From the NCBI RefSeq assembly GCF_042662225.1, contig NZ_JBHSYQ010000008.1, positions 1-64,000 of the forward strand: 64,000 nt of DNA. Direction: 5' to 3'. The translations under genes and the position numbers were made by a program. This document shows positions 1 through 7,147 of this stretch, in pieces. This stretch comes from Nibribacter roseus (GTDB lineage: Bacteria; Bacteroidota; Bacteroidia; Cytophagales; Hymenobacteraceae). The notes beneath the pieces were generated by a model. It did not search any database and was not told the origin of the DNA. It was given only the letters and a program-made list of their open reading frames with translations. Numbering within the stretch: position 1 is the stretch's first letter; every line of letters starts with the position of its first letter.

Positions 1-82
1 TAGACAGGCTTACAACCGCCTCATTGTATAAATAATCTTGTTCCTCCCTTTCTTCTCTTTTGGTACAAGTTAAATGGTTTTT

Positions 83-155
83 GCAAACATAGGATTGTAT
101 AAAAATCATGCTTCGGCCGACGGCCTTGCACGTTTTTTATACTAGTCCGTTACCC
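83..155 (+). repeat. attC site 1 (leftmost in window)
   Basis: Carries the family centre GGCCGACGGCC (116-126), arms GTATAAAA / TTTTTATAC, and an R' core GTTACCC at 149-155. The R'' side (GCAAAC at 83-88) is degenerate and has a longer spacer than in the other sites. It is the first recognisable site; the array may continue left of the window. Confidence 0.7.
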
Positions 156-402
156 GCAATTGAAATAATAAAAATCAGCAGGCACAGCAGAAAAAATTAT
201 CAGCTAGAGTAGCAGAACCAGCAATAAAAACCAGCAAAAAAACAGAAGTAGTCGGCAGAAAAATTAAATTACCTTAGCAAAAGAGATAAAACGCCGCCCG
301 ACTTTTACCTTCAATAGTAGCAGAAGTCGCAGAAGAGGAATTGACGTTGCGTTTGAGCAAAAGGATTTATCAGCAACGCTTGCAAAACGACGGATGGGCA
401 AC

Positions 403-441
403 GCGTTTTCGGCTTGATTTCCAGAAAACAGCTCAAAAACG
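403..441. repeat. Dispersed palindrome, copy 1
   Basis: GCGTTTTCGGCTTG, a short loop, then AAAACAGCTCAAAAACG. It is an imperfect stem-loop of the family found throughout the window, here inside cassette 1. Confidence 0.6.
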
Positions 442-474
442 GACAAGAGAATATTTGATAAAAAATTCGGCAAG

Positions 475-514
475 CTGTTTTCGCGCTCTTTTTCTGAAAA
501 CAGGCCATAAACAG
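475..514. repeat. Dispersed palindrome, copy 2
   Basis: CTGTTTTCGCGCTC, a loop, then GAAAACAGGCCATAAACAG. Second copy inside cassette 1, with a different outer stem from copy 1. Confidence 0.6.
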
Positions 515-554
515 AAATAAAAAAACTCGGCGGGCTTTGCAGTAAAACAAACTC

Positions 555-624
555 GCCACAACAATGCATAAACGTCAGCCGACGGCCGACGGCCTTGGCC
601 GTCGTTTATACGAGCCGTTGGCTG
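555..624 (+). repeat. attC site 2
   Basis: R'' GCCACAAC (555-562), a centre with a duplicated GACGGCC unit, right arm GTCGTTTATAC, and R' GTTGGCTG (617-624). This R' is the start of cassette 2 and is matched 8/8 by the reverse complement at that cassette's end (1151-1158). Confidence 0.85.
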
Positions 625-661
625 AAAGACTAAATAAAGAATTACAATTTTGAGCAAGAAA

Positions 662-1132
662 ATGAAAGTAATAGCCTTTCTAATCTTGATGGCTACAGCC
701 CCGCTTTCTGGATACTGCCAGAAGAAGGTTACTTTCAAGCACAACATCACCTATGATACAGCACATCTAAGAGATTTAGATAAGAACATTCAGTTGGATT
801 ACAGCGACAGCTCAAAAGTGTATTTTGACGACTCTGAATTCTGCATCAAGTTTAAAGGAGGTGATAAAGCATTAGTAAAATACTTTGTTGATAGCTTTCA
901 ATTACCCTATAATGTTAAAGATGATAGTATCAGTGGGAAAGTCCTTGCCAGCTTCACTATCAATGAAAAAGGCGAAGTTGGAGATGTCAAGATAGTTGAA
1001 GGACTTGGTGATGAGATTGACAATGAAGTAAAGAGAGTTATCTCTGCCATGCCAAAATGGATTTGGGACTGCGATTACAAACCTAAAAGGCCAGTCAAGA
1101 CAAAAAGATTTGCACCCTTTATTATAGAATAG
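662..1132 (+). CDS. Cassette 2: secreted TonB C-terminal domain protein
   Basis: 156 residues. An N-terminal signal peptide is visible (MKVIAFLILMATAPLSGYCQ). Residues about 95-155 resemble the TonB C-terminal domain: a beta strand GKVLASFTINEKGEVGDVKIV, a helix, then an aromatic strand and a final strand KRFAPFIIE. There is no N-terminal transmembrane anchor and no proline-rich linker of a full TonB, so it is a free periplasmic TonB-C domain of the kind common in Bacteroidota; its partner is unknown. An in-frame TTG at 650 would lengthen it, but the ATG at 662 puts the signal peptide at the N terminus. It is the only gene between attC sites 2 and 3 and has no clear promoter of its own. Confidence 0.75.
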   Translation: MKVIAFLILMATAPLSGYCQKKVTFKHNITYDTAHLRDLDKNIQLDYSDSSKVYFDDSEFCIKFKGGDKALVKYFVDSFQLPYNVKDDSISGKVLASFTINEKGEVGDVKIVEGLGDEIDNEVKRVISAMPKWIWDCDYKPKRPVKTKRFAPFIIE

Positions 1133-1150
1133 AGTACATAAAAAGTCCTT

Positions 1151-1220
1151 CAGCCAACATGGTGTAAACGGCACCTCGGCCGACGGCCTTCGCCGCCGCT
1201 TACACTAGACGTTATAGCCC
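1151..1220 (+). repeat. attC site 3
   Basis: R'' CAGCCAAC (1151-1158), left arm GGTGTAAACGGC, centre CGGCCGACGGCC, right arm GCTTACACTAGAC, R' GTTATAGCCC (1211-1220). Confidence 0.9.
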
Positions 1221-1237
1221 ATTTATAAAATTAAAAA

Positions 1238-1897
1238 TTGACACTCAAACAAGAATATAGACAATTCCTTGAAGAGAATTTCAGAGGTTTGAAAATCAAA
1301 GCTCCCTTGTTCTTCAACTGGGACAATGCCTTGAGGTTTGACCTTCAGGTGGGTGAAACGAACACGGACGAATATTTTCAAGAAGTAGAGCGGCGGGCAG
1401 TAACCTTGTTTGAAGAAGCTTTCAAGCCTAACGACAGAATTTACTTTGTCCTTCAGGAGCGCACGGACAAACGCGGAAAAATAAGCTTCTCAAATTATAG
1501 CTTCAAGCAAATCAAAGGGCTGAAAAAGGATGAATTAACGTATTCAAAAGTCCATAGGTTGTATGAACCAGCCGACAAGACAGACATTTGGAATGTGGCA
1601 ATAGCAAAACTTAGAACTGACAGGGTAAACTACCGCAACATCTTAGCGGCTATTAGTGTCGTGGATTTCCCTCCTCGACAACCTAGGTTGGATAGCAGGG
1701 GATTTCTCACGCACAAAGAGGCTTTCTTCCTGAACATTGACAGAAAGTTAATCTACTACATGTATGATGACCGTGGCCTAGACATTGAGGCCAAGGACAA
1801 GGAAACCCTTCTGCCGATATACCATAAATTCAACGACTGGATTCTAGAATGCAATCGTGAGCAAATTGATAACGCACTAAAGAAAAACGGGCTATAA
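1238..1897 (+). CDS. Cassette 3: DUF3885-like protein
   Basis: 219 residues, soluble, no signal peptide. The C-terminal half carries the DUF3885 signature: a strand ending in LIYYMYDDRGLDIEA (about residues 165-180) followed by a helix with YHKFNDWILECNR. DUF3885 proteins have no established biochemical role. The only upstream start in frame is TTG at 1238, 17 bases after the attC R' core; no ATG lies near, so the start is uncertain. The stop codon (1895-1897) lies inside the R'' core of the next attC (1889-1898), so the reading frame ends exactly at the cassette boundary. Confidence 0.7.
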   Translation: MTLKQEYRQFLEENFRGLKIKAPLFFNWDNALRFDLQVGETNTDEYFQEVERRAVTLFEEAFKPNDRIYFVLQERTDKRGKISFSNYSFKQIKGLKKDELTYSKVHRLYEPADKTDIWNVAIAKLRTDRVNYRNILAAISVVDFPPRQPRLDSRGFLTHKEAFFLNIDRKLIYYMYDDRGLDIEAKDKETLLPIYHKFNDWILECNREQIDNALKKNGL

Positions 1898-1960
1898 CAA
1901 GGTGCATAAGCCATGCTACGGCCGACGGCCTCGCACGCCTAATGCACTAGACGTTGTATG
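1889..1960 (+). repeat. attC site 4
   Basis: R'' GGGCTATAAC (1889-1898) is the exact 10-base reverse complement of GTTATAGCCC at the start of cassette 3. Left arm AAGGTGCATAAG, centre CGGCCGACGGCC, right arm CCTAATGCACTAGAC, R' GTTGTATG (1953-1960). Confidence 0.92.
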
Positions 1961-1975
1961 TAACTTTAAAAATTT

Positions 1976-2845
1976 ATGATTCAATCCAAAAATGCTATTA
2001 GAAATCAAATATTATGTTTCGTACTGATATCCGTTTGTATTTTTTCCCCAGGACTTCTCCTAGCTCAGACGGATTACTACATCCCCAAAGCATTACATAT
2101 ACCTCTTCACAACCAGAAAAACCAGCTTCACACATCATTAGGCTGGGGTGGAGGGTACGACCTGAACCTTTCCTATTCACTAACCAATCACCTTTCTGTT
2201 TTCTCGACAGCTAATTTCGACAACACTGTCCACAGTAGGCAGAAGTTAATGGGAGATAGGTTTCATCTCTTAAAAGATGATTATGTTTTTAATGCGGGCT
2301 TAGGGTATTTCTCGAAAATAGATAATCCCTTGGTCACGATTATCGAAGCCTATATCGGTGCAGGAACAAGCAAAGTCGACAATTACTGGCATTTTCCTGG
2401 GAACACCCACGGGGAATACACGAAAGCCCAATATAGAACTGCCTTTGTTCAATTAAACGCGGGTAAAAAAGTAAGCTTTGGAGAGTTGGCGTTTGGAATA
2501 AGAGTCGCATATTCCAAATACAGTGACTTTGGATTTTACAGCAGTCATCCCAATACCCGTTATATTACCAAAAGGTACGAGGGCTTAGAAGGTATGAGTG
2601 CAGACCCTGCTGTAAGCTATAGCTACCTATGGAAAGGCTTTAAGTTGAATGCCCAGGTAGGCGGTGCAATACCAGTGTTTTTCCCTTCCACTAAATTCAT
2701 TACAACCCATTCCTTGAATGACGGTGATATTGTTTTTGAGAATGAGGAACGAAACCCAAGGCTTTATAGCTTAATTGGCCGAATATGTGTGCAATACAAC
2801 TTAAACCTGGGAAAGAAAAGCAACAAACAACAAGGTGCATACTAA
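1976..2845 (+). CDS. Cassette 4: outer-membrane beta-barrel protein
   Basis: 289 residues. An N-terminal hydrophobic segment ending in a signal-peptidase-like site (LLAQ, about residues 12-31) is followed by alternating polar/aromatic strands (for example QLHTSLGWGGGYDLNLSYSL, then NHLSVFSTANFDN), typical of a small outer-membrane barrel. The last strand is followed by a basic tail. Such proteins are frequent unnamed hypotheticals in Bacteroidota. The start ATG lies only 15 bases after the R' core. Function unknown. Confidence 0.65.
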   Translation: MIQSKNAIRNQILCFVLISVCIFSPGLLLAQTDYYIPKALHIPLHNQKNQLHTSLGWGGGYDLNLSYSLTNHLSVFSTANFDNTVHSRQKLMGDRFHLLKDDYVFNAGLGYFSKIDNPLVTIIEAYIGAGTSKVDNYWHFPGNTHGEYTKAQYRTAFVQLNAGKKVSFGELAFGIRVAYSKYSDFGFYSSHPNTRYITKRYEGLEGMSADPAVSYSYLWKGFKLNAQVGGAIPVFFPSTKFITTHSLNDGDIVFENEERNPRLYSLIGRICVQYNLNLGKKSNKQQGAY

Positions 2846-2891
2846 ACCCTTGCTCCGCTGCGGGCTAAGCATGCACTAGACGTTGGGGTTA
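2824..2891 (+). repeat. attC site 5, divergent centre
   Basis: R'' CAAACAAC (2824-2831; 7/8 against the start of cassette 4), left arm AAGGTGCATAC, right arm GCATGCACTAGAC, R' GTTGGGGTTA (2882-2891). The centre is CTTGCTCCGCTGCGGGC instead of GGCCGACGGCC, the only intact site to lack that block. It overlaps the 3' end of cassette 4's gene. Confidence 0.8.
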
Positions 2892-2945
2892 ATTAATACA
2901 AATAAAAAATTTGATGATTAACTATTTTAAGATAATAAAACTTTC

Positions 2946-3506
2946 ATGATTTTATTTATTTGTACTAACATATTAAATCTGTTCATTTGTTGGCAGGAGA
3001 ATGCAAAGTTAAAGTGGAGCGATTTCCAAGGAGAGCCTAATAACAAATTTAAAACAACTCTTAACACAAATGCTGGGGCGGTGACTGCAACCAGACTTAC
3101 AAGAACTCCGATTTCAGATGAAAAGGGATTCCTGAATTATGACATAACAGTATGTTTTATAAAGGATTTGTCTTTTACAACAGATACGACATCTTCTGAG
3201 TTGTTGCAACATGAGCAGTTACACTTCGACATAATGGAACTGTACGCCAGGAAAATCAGAAAGAGTTTATCCTTATTAGTCGCTAAAAAAAGCAGAGACC
3301 GCAAAGAATTTGATTTAATAATTGATGAAATCCTTTTAGAGGAAGAAGAACTTTCAAAGCAATATGATATAAGGACAGGTAATGGAGGTGTAGACTTTGT
3401 ACAGGAAGAATGGAATCTAAGAATTCAGAAAGAACTGGATGCAATGAAAGCCTATGCGGCTCATCCTAACCTTTGTAGTTGCGAAACGATAAATAAAAAT
3501 AACTAA
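2946..3506 (+). CDS. Cassette 5: DUF922 (zinc-protease-like) protein
   Basis: 186 residues with an N-terminal hydrophobic segment (about residues 1-15) that may export or anchor it. Residues 20-110 match the DUF922 pattern: LKWSDFQGEP near the N terminus, strands, then the helix SELLQHEQLHFDIMELYARK. The HEQLHFD element is the HExxH-like metal site that marks DUF922 as a putative zinc-dependent protease; activity is unproven. The ATG is 55 bases after the attC R' core. The cassette ends at TAACCCCAAC, an exact 10/10 match to its start. Confidence 0.75.
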   Translation: MILFICTNILNLFICWQENAKLKWSDFQGEPNNKFKTTLNTNAGAVTATRLTRTPISDEKGFLNYDITVCFIKDLSFTTDTTSSELLQHEQLHFDIMELYARKIRKSLSLLVAKKSRDRKEFDLIIDEILLEEEELSKQYDIRTGNGGVDFVQEEWNLRIQKELDAMKAYAAHPNLCSCETINKNN

Positions 3507-3575
3507 CCCCAACATTGTGTTCTATGGTAAAAGCAACAAAAACCGCATAAATATCCCAAGAACCGCTCCCTGAAC

Positions 3576-4577
3576 TCAGTCTCGGCCCTGCAGGCACACG
3601 TAGGGCGTGTTTCTTTCGATGACGGCGAACATGCGGCTGACGATCTTGTTCTTTATGGCATTCAGGACTGCCATCGGGTGCTTCCCCTCCGCCGTCTTCC
3701 GCTCATAGTACTGCCGGTACTCATTCTTCGATTTGATACTGGTCAGCGCGCCCATGGTCAAGAGGGCCTTTATCTTCTTGTTGGCGATCTTGGACACCTT
3801 CGTCCTTCCCCTCACGCTCGTGCCGGAGGTGTGTTTGAAGGGTGCTAGCCCTGCATAGCAGGAGAACTTGCGCCAATCGGGAAACCTGGTGAAGCCCCTT
3901 GTGATGATGAGCATCTGGTTGGCGATCTGCTCGCCCACACCCGGCACCGAGCAAAGGAGCTCCTTCTTCTCCTGTAGCCCTTCTTGGGCCTTTATCCTTT
4001 TTCCGATCTCCTCTTCCACCTCCCTGAGCTTCTTGTCCAGCAGCCTGACCATATCGGCCTCGATCCTGAGCAGGAACCGCATGTCCAGGCAACCCTCCAG
4101 TACCTTCAGCTCCTTGATGCGGGTCTTGTGCGCCGCCCTCTCTTTGAGCAGCCGCTCCCTCTGGGAGGAGAGTTGCCCCAGCTCCAGCAGAAGGTCAGGG
4201 GCTGCCTGGCCGAAGCTCAGCTCCTCCAGGTTCCTTTTCAAGTACCTGGCGATCAAGAGGGAGTCCGCCTTGTCATCCTTTCCCCTTTGGATACCCATCG
4301 AGCGCCTGATGCGGTAGGCGTTCTCAGAGACGAACCTGAGCTTCAGCCCAGAGAGGAACCTGCCGATGCCGATCGAGTAGACGCCAGTGTCCTCAAATCC
4401 GAATATCAGCTCATAGGCTTCCTTCGAACTTAGCCTCCTGACCCACCTGAGCAGCTGGTTGAACCCCGCCCTACTGTTCTTGAATTGGTGGTGGTCATGC
4501 CTGCCGTCAGGGAAAAGCACGGTGGCATCCATCACGAGCTTTGAGATGTCAATGCCGATGAAAAGTTTTTTTTGCAT
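3576..4577 (-). CDS. IS110-family DEDD transposase/recombinase
   Basis: 333 residues, full length for the family. The N-terminal RuvC-like DEDD domain shows GIDISK (D10), FGFEDTGVY (E62) and the KDDKADSLLIARYL block (about 110-125) with the last acidic residues. A coiled-coil stretch spans about 130-205. The C-terminal Tnp domain contains SVPGVGEQIANQML (about 210) and the APFKHTSGTSVRGR block (about 245-258) with the candidate catalytic serine. The start ATG at 4575-4577 directly follows the predicted bridge-RNA region. The frame is intact, so the element may still be active. By family knowledge it cuts and joins DNA guided by its bridge RNA. Confidence 0.93.
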   Translation of the reverse strand: MQKKLFIGIDISKLVMDATVLFPDGRHDHHQFKNSRAGFNQLLRWVRRLSSKEAYELIFGFEDTGVYSIGIGRFLSGLKLRFVSENAYRIRRSMGIQRGKDDKADSLLIARYLKRNLEELSFGQAAPDLLLELGQLSSQRERLLKERAAHKTRIKELKVLEGCLDMRFLLRIEADMVRLLDKKLREVEEEIGKRIKAQEGLQEKKELLCSVPGVGEQIANQMLIITRGFTRFPDWRKFSCYAGLAPFKHTSGTSVRGRTKVSKIANKKIKALLTMGALTSIKSKNEYRQYYERKTAEGKHPMAVLNAIKNKIVSRMFAVIERNTPYVCLQGRD

Positions 4578-4594
4578 ATCTTTCTTTCAGGTTA

Positions 4595-4745
4595 GAAGAA
4601 GGTTGAACGACTCTCACCTTTAGCAGGCATGGGGGTCTAGTGTTCTATCTGGTCAAGGTTCAACCGCAGAAAATTGGGAGAGGACTAACACAATGTAGGG
4701 GCATCAAATCCTATATAAACGCTTAGTTCTCCTCTCCCTTTTCTA
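4595..4745 (-). ncRNA. Predicted IS110 bridge RNA
   Basis: Read on the minus strand, the non-coding end forms two stem-loops. The first (4738 down to 4676) has the stem GGGAGAGGAGAACTAA / TTAGTCCTCTCCC; its loop holds GCGTTT and CCCCTACATTGTG, matching the two flanks of the insertion (GCGTTTG at the right junction; CCCCAACATTGTG at 3507-3519, 12/13). This is the expected target-binding loop. The second (4665 down to 4601) has the stem GGTTGAAC / GTTCAACC; its loop holds ATAGAACAC (complement of 4640-4648), identical to the transposase-distal end, and TAAAGGTG, complementary to the other end (CACCTTTA). This is the expected donor-binding loop. A Bacteroidota -7-like TATATTTG lies just inside the element end. 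Transcript ends are estimates. Confidence 0.8.
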
Positions 4746-4871
4746 ATGTAAGAAATTGTACTGCAAGTAGTAAAACAAATATAAAGGTGCAAACGCCAGC
4801 ATCGGCCGACGGCCTCCGCCGCCGTTTGCACTAGACGTTAGGGGTAAGTAATAAATAAAGAAAATATAAGA

Positions 4872-5288
4872 ATGGGTTTACTTGACCTTTTATCGGAGTT
4901 GCCAATTTTTCTTTCTTCAGTTAGTGATGAAAGAAATAGAAAAAAGAAAAACAGCTTAATTAGAACCTTTTCTATTTTACTTTTTATAGTTGGGACTATT
5001 TGGTTGGTTCGTGAACTGCCGATAATTAAGGATTTAGTGAATCCTGTTATGTTCATAAGCTTAAGCGGCCTAGCAAGTTTAGTATTAGCAATACTTTTAA
5101 TTATAGGGCTGTTCAATCTTGGACTCCTCAACTCAATAAGTCCGACCGACTTTGCTCTTATAGTTTTGGCTGTTTCCCTTAATTTATTCTGTATTACAAG
5201 TTACTTTAATAAGGAAAGTGGGTACAAACTAATGAAAATATCATCTGCAAATGTGTCAGAAAAATACCTAACCCCTAACAAGGCATAA
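4872..5288 (+). CDS. Cassette 6: small membrane protein
   Basis: 138 residues. After a basic, amphipathic N terminus (residues 1-33, with ERNRKKKNS) there are three hydrophobic segments at about 35-53, 58-85 and 93-115. I recognise no family. The coding frame runs through the R'' core of the next attC (5271-5279) and its stop codon is at 5286-5288, so the last few residues (LTPNKA) are encoded by attC sequence. The ATG lies 27 bases after the R' core. Confidence 0.6.
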   Translation: MGLLDLLSELPIFLSSVSDERNRKKKNSLIRTFSILLFIVGTIWLVRELPIIKDLVNPVMFISLSGLASLVLAILLIIGLFNLGLLNSISPTDFALIVLAVSLNLFCITSYFNKESGYKLMKISSANVSEKYLTPNKA

Positions 5289-5340
5289 ACGTCATCTCGG
5301 CCGACGGCCTTCGCCGTCGTTTATACTAGACGTTGTGCGT
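5271..5340 (+). repeat. attC site 7
   Basis: R'' ACCCCTAAC (5271-5279) is a 9/9 reverse complement of the cassette 6 start. Left arm GGCATAAACGTC, centre CGGCCGACGGCC, right arm CGTTTATACTAGAC, R' GTTGTGCGT (5332-5340). Confidence 0.92.
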
Positions 5341-5350
5341 AATAAGAACT

Positions 5351-6031
5351 ATGAAGAATATTGTTTTTATATTTTTACTATTGTTTAGCTGTAAGGCATT
5401 TGCGACAGAGCAGATTCCCGATATATTGTTATACAATGGGAAAAAGTATGAGTGGAGTGGTTATAGCCCAGCCTTTAAATATTTTGAAGACAATAATCTA
5501 AAAGCCCCTGCAAACGCCGCAACTACTACCGCTCTCTATAGGAATCTCATAATGACTTATTCAATTGAGAATGACTCTTTGTATCTCACTGATGTAGAAA
5601 TTTTAGTTAGAAACGGGGAGAGAAATGATTTCAATAATCCTCCTAAAACGGTAAGGGAGTCGGTTTTTAAGGATTATTTTCCAGAAAAGTCAAAAGTGCT
5701 GATGGACTTTTATAATTCCATCCACACTATACCTTACGGAGAGGTAATAAGAGTCACAGAAAATAATTGGACGGACATACACCATGAGAAGCACCTTGTT
5801 TTCCAGATAAAGAACGGGCATGTTGTAAAAAAGCTAGACTTGGATTACAAAGAACTTTTGAAATTTAAGAAAAGACAATTTAATAGATTTAAGAAAACCA
5901 AGGAATATCAGCTTGCATTGCAGGAGGAGGCTAAGAATTTAGAGGAGTTCAACTATTTTAGGCCAAAAAAATACTCTATGGACGAATACCTGCAGTTGGT
6001 TATTCTTGAAAAAGTGAGCAATATTAAATAG
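5351..6031 (+). CDS. Cassette 7: secreted protein of unknown function
   Basis: 226 residues starting at the ATG at 5351; an earlier TTG at 5333 lies inside the attC R' core and is unlikely. A signal peptide is evident (MKNIVFIFLLLFSCKAFA). The mature part is soluble, with a lysine-rich helical C-terminal third (KFKKRQFNRFKKTKEYQ, about 165-185). I recognise no family. It is the sole gene of its cassette. Confidence 0.65.
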   Translation: MKNIVFIFLLLFSCKAFATEQIPDILLYNGKKYEWSGYSPAFKYFEDNNLKAPANAATTTALYRNLIMTYSIENDSLYLTDVEILVRNGERNDFNNPPKTVRESVFKDYFPEKSKVLMDFYNSIHTIPYGEVIRVTENNWTDIHHEKHLVFQIKNGHVVKKLDLDYKELLKFKKRQFNRFKKTKEYQLALQEEAKNLEEFNYFRPKKYSMDEYLQLVILEKVSNIK

Positions 6032-6040
6032 AATTACTCC

Positions 6041-6112
6041 GCACAACATTGTGTAAAAGTCATGCTACGGCCGACGGCCTAGCACGTCTTTTACACGAGA
6101 CCGTTGTGTGGT
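6041..6112 (+). repeat. attC site 8
   Basis: R'' GCACAAC (6041-6047; CCGCACAAC is 8/9 against the start of cassette 7), left arm ATTGTGTAAAAGTC, centre CGGCCGACGGCC, right arm CTTTTACACGAGACC, R' GTTGTGTGGT (6103-6112). Confidence 0.9.
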
Positions 6113-6593
6113 ATTTAAAAATATAAAGGTGGATTGGATACTTCATAAAAGTAAAAAGATTGAATTTCACACGAACTTGAAGGAGGTAACAAAACCTTTC
6201 AGAGAGGATATAGGAAAATACAATTGGCTTATCTCTGATTTAGAAGTCAATACAGACAAATTAGATACTTTGCCAATCGACCACGAAAAAGAATACTTCA
6301 TATTGACTTCTGATGAATTCCAATTTTTAGTATCAACTGAAATTCAAATAATATGGGGCGCCATTCTAGCTATTCCTAAATACATACCGATTGAAATTAG
6401 TCAGGAAAACCTGCCTTATGTAGAAGGTAACGATAAGGTCTGGGAACCTGGAAATATCCAGCACGATGAGGCAGAAATAGAGATAGACTGTTTTGATAGC
6501 AGTTATACCATTGTAAAGTTTAGAAAAAAATCTACTTCTAAACTTTTTAGAAACTACTTTGAGGAAGCTATTGATTTAAGTAAGTTCAAGTAA
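6108..6593 (+). CDS. Cassette 8: hypothetical protein
   Basis: Up to 161 residues, no signal peptide or membrane segment; acidic, mixed alpha/beta composition (for example DHEKEYFILTSDEFQFLVS about 65-83, then EIQIIWGAILAIPKYIPIEI). I recognise no family. The longest frame starts at a GTG (6108) inside the attC R' core; a second GTG at 6129 would give MDWILHKS. No ATG is available, so the start is uncertain. Confidence 0.55.
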   Translation: MVFKNIKVDWILHKSKKIEFHTNLKEVTKPFREDIGKYNWLISDLEVNTDKLDTLPIDHEKEYFILTSDEFQFLVSTEIQIIWGAILAIPKYIPIEISQENLPYVEGNDKVWEPGNIQHDEAEIEIDCFDSSYTIVKFRKKSTSKLFRNYFEEAIDLSKFK

Positions 6594-6602
6594 AAGAAAA
6601 AC

Positions 6603-6676
6603 ACCAAACAACAACGTGTAAACGCCAGCATCGGCCGACGGCCTCCGCCGTCGCTTAGCCAAGTACGTTAGCCCTA
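6603..6676 (+). repeat. attC site 9
   Basis: R'' ACCAAACAAC (6603-6612; 9/10 against the start of cassette 8), left arm CGTGTAAACGCC, centre CGGCCGACGGCC, right arm CGCTTAGCCAAGTAC, R' GTTAGCCCTA (6667-6676). Confidence 0.9.
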
Positions 6677-6682
6677 ATTTTA

Positions 6683-7030
6683 ATGAAACTAACAGATATA
6701 AATCATTATTTAGAAGAACACGCTAACCGATTAAATTTAGCAAACATAGCTGAAGAAAATTGCAAACAGCTTTTAGAAGAACAAACTCAGGATAGCCAGA
6801 GCGAGTGGAATGAGTATGGGTTACCTAATTTAGTTTTTCGACTTATTGAACAAGTGCTAGTCTTTAACCACATTCTAAGGGCGACGCCACACATCAGAAC
6901 AAGAATAGGGATTTACATCAAAGACCCAGACAAAATTCATTTTATGGATTTAGAACCTATAGGTTATTACCAACTCGACTCTATCAAAGATGGGGAAATT
7001 ATCGATGATTGGTTGGTCTATGAAAAGTAA
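6683..7030 (+). CDS. Cassette 9: hypothetical protein, 115 residues
   Basis: 115 residues, soluble and acidic, with a helical N terminus (MKLTDINHYLEEHANRLN) and a central segment LVFRLIEQVLVFNHILRA. I recognise no family. The ATG is six bases downstream of the R' core, the shortest leader in the array, so translation probably depends on transcripts crossing the attC. Confidence 0.6.
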   Translation: MKLTDINHYLEEHANRLNLANIAEENCKQLLEEQTQDSQSEWNEYGLPNLVFRLIEQVLVFNHILRATPHIRTRIGIYIKDPDKIHFMDLEPIGYYQLDSIKDGEIIDDWLVYEK

Positions 7031-7062
7031 AAAAAGAAGCTGGTAATACGCAAAGAAAAAAC

Positions 7063-7136
7063 TAGGGCTAACAACAGCTAAACGCCAGCATCGGCCGACG
7101 GCCTTCAGCCGCCGTTTAGCCCAGTACGTTAGGTGT
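7063..7136 (+). repeat. attC site 10
   Basis: R'' TAGGGCTAAC (7063-7072) is a 10/10 reverse complement of the cassette 9 start. Left arm AGCTAAACGCC, centre CGGCCGACGGCC, right arm CGTTTAGCCCAGTAC, R' GTTAGGTGT (7128-7136). Confidence 0.92.
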
Positions 7137-7147
7137 AACTTTAAATA

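Larger units (their letters stand above)
156..554. other. Cassette 1: no convincing sense ORF, possible non-coding cassette
   Basis: The stretch between attC sites 1 and 2 has no usable reading frame on the + strand, unlike all other cassettes. Minus-strand frames of about 80-105 codons exist (for example 264-569) but they overlap one another, run through two copies of the dispersed palindrome (403-441 and 475-514) and resemble no family I know. The termini of this cassette match each other poorly (GTTACCC against a CCACAAC end). I read it as a non-coding or decayed cassette. Confidence 0.5.
3520..4789 (-). mobile_element. IS110-family insertion sequence, about 1.27 kb, inside attC
   Basis: Boundaries come from three agreeing observations: GTG is present at both ends (3517-3519 and 4787-4789); removing one copy plus the insert rebuilds a regular attC; and the donor-loop guides of the predicted bridge RNA match exactly these ends (GTGTTCTAT at 3517-3525, TAAAGGTG at 4782-4789). 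There are no terminal inverted repeats and no target duplication beyond the short shared core, as expected of IS110 (DEDD recombinase) elements. One transposase is encoded on the minus strand, with the long non-coding end upstream of it (4578-4789), the IS110-group rather than IS1111-group layout. Confidence 0.88.
3504..4845 (+). repeat. attC site 6, interrupted by an IS110-family element
   Basis: Left part 3504-3519 (R'' TAACCCCAAC then ATTGTG); right part 4790-4845 (CAAACGCCAGCATC, centre CGGCCGACGGCC, right arm CGTTTGCACTAGAC, R' GTTAGGGGT at 4837-4845). Joining the parts across the shared GTG restores a normal site in which GTGCAAACG pairs with CGTTTGCAC. The element therefore went into the left arm of one attC. 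Confidence 0.88.

Noticed and set aside
1..82. Possible attI or another attC at the left edge
   Set aside because: TTACAAC and ATTGTATAAA are suggestive but no paired core or centre is present in the visible sequence.
264..569. Minus-strand reading frames in cassette 1
   Set aside because: Several overlapping frames pass through the two palindromes, with no known family, and run against the orientation of every other cassette.
3512..4697. ACATTGTGTT and AACACAATGT as terminal inverted repeats of the IS
   Set aside because: One copy is attC flank plus IS end and the other lies well inside the element; it is explained as a bridge-RNA guide matching the target. IS110 elements lack terminal inverted repeats.
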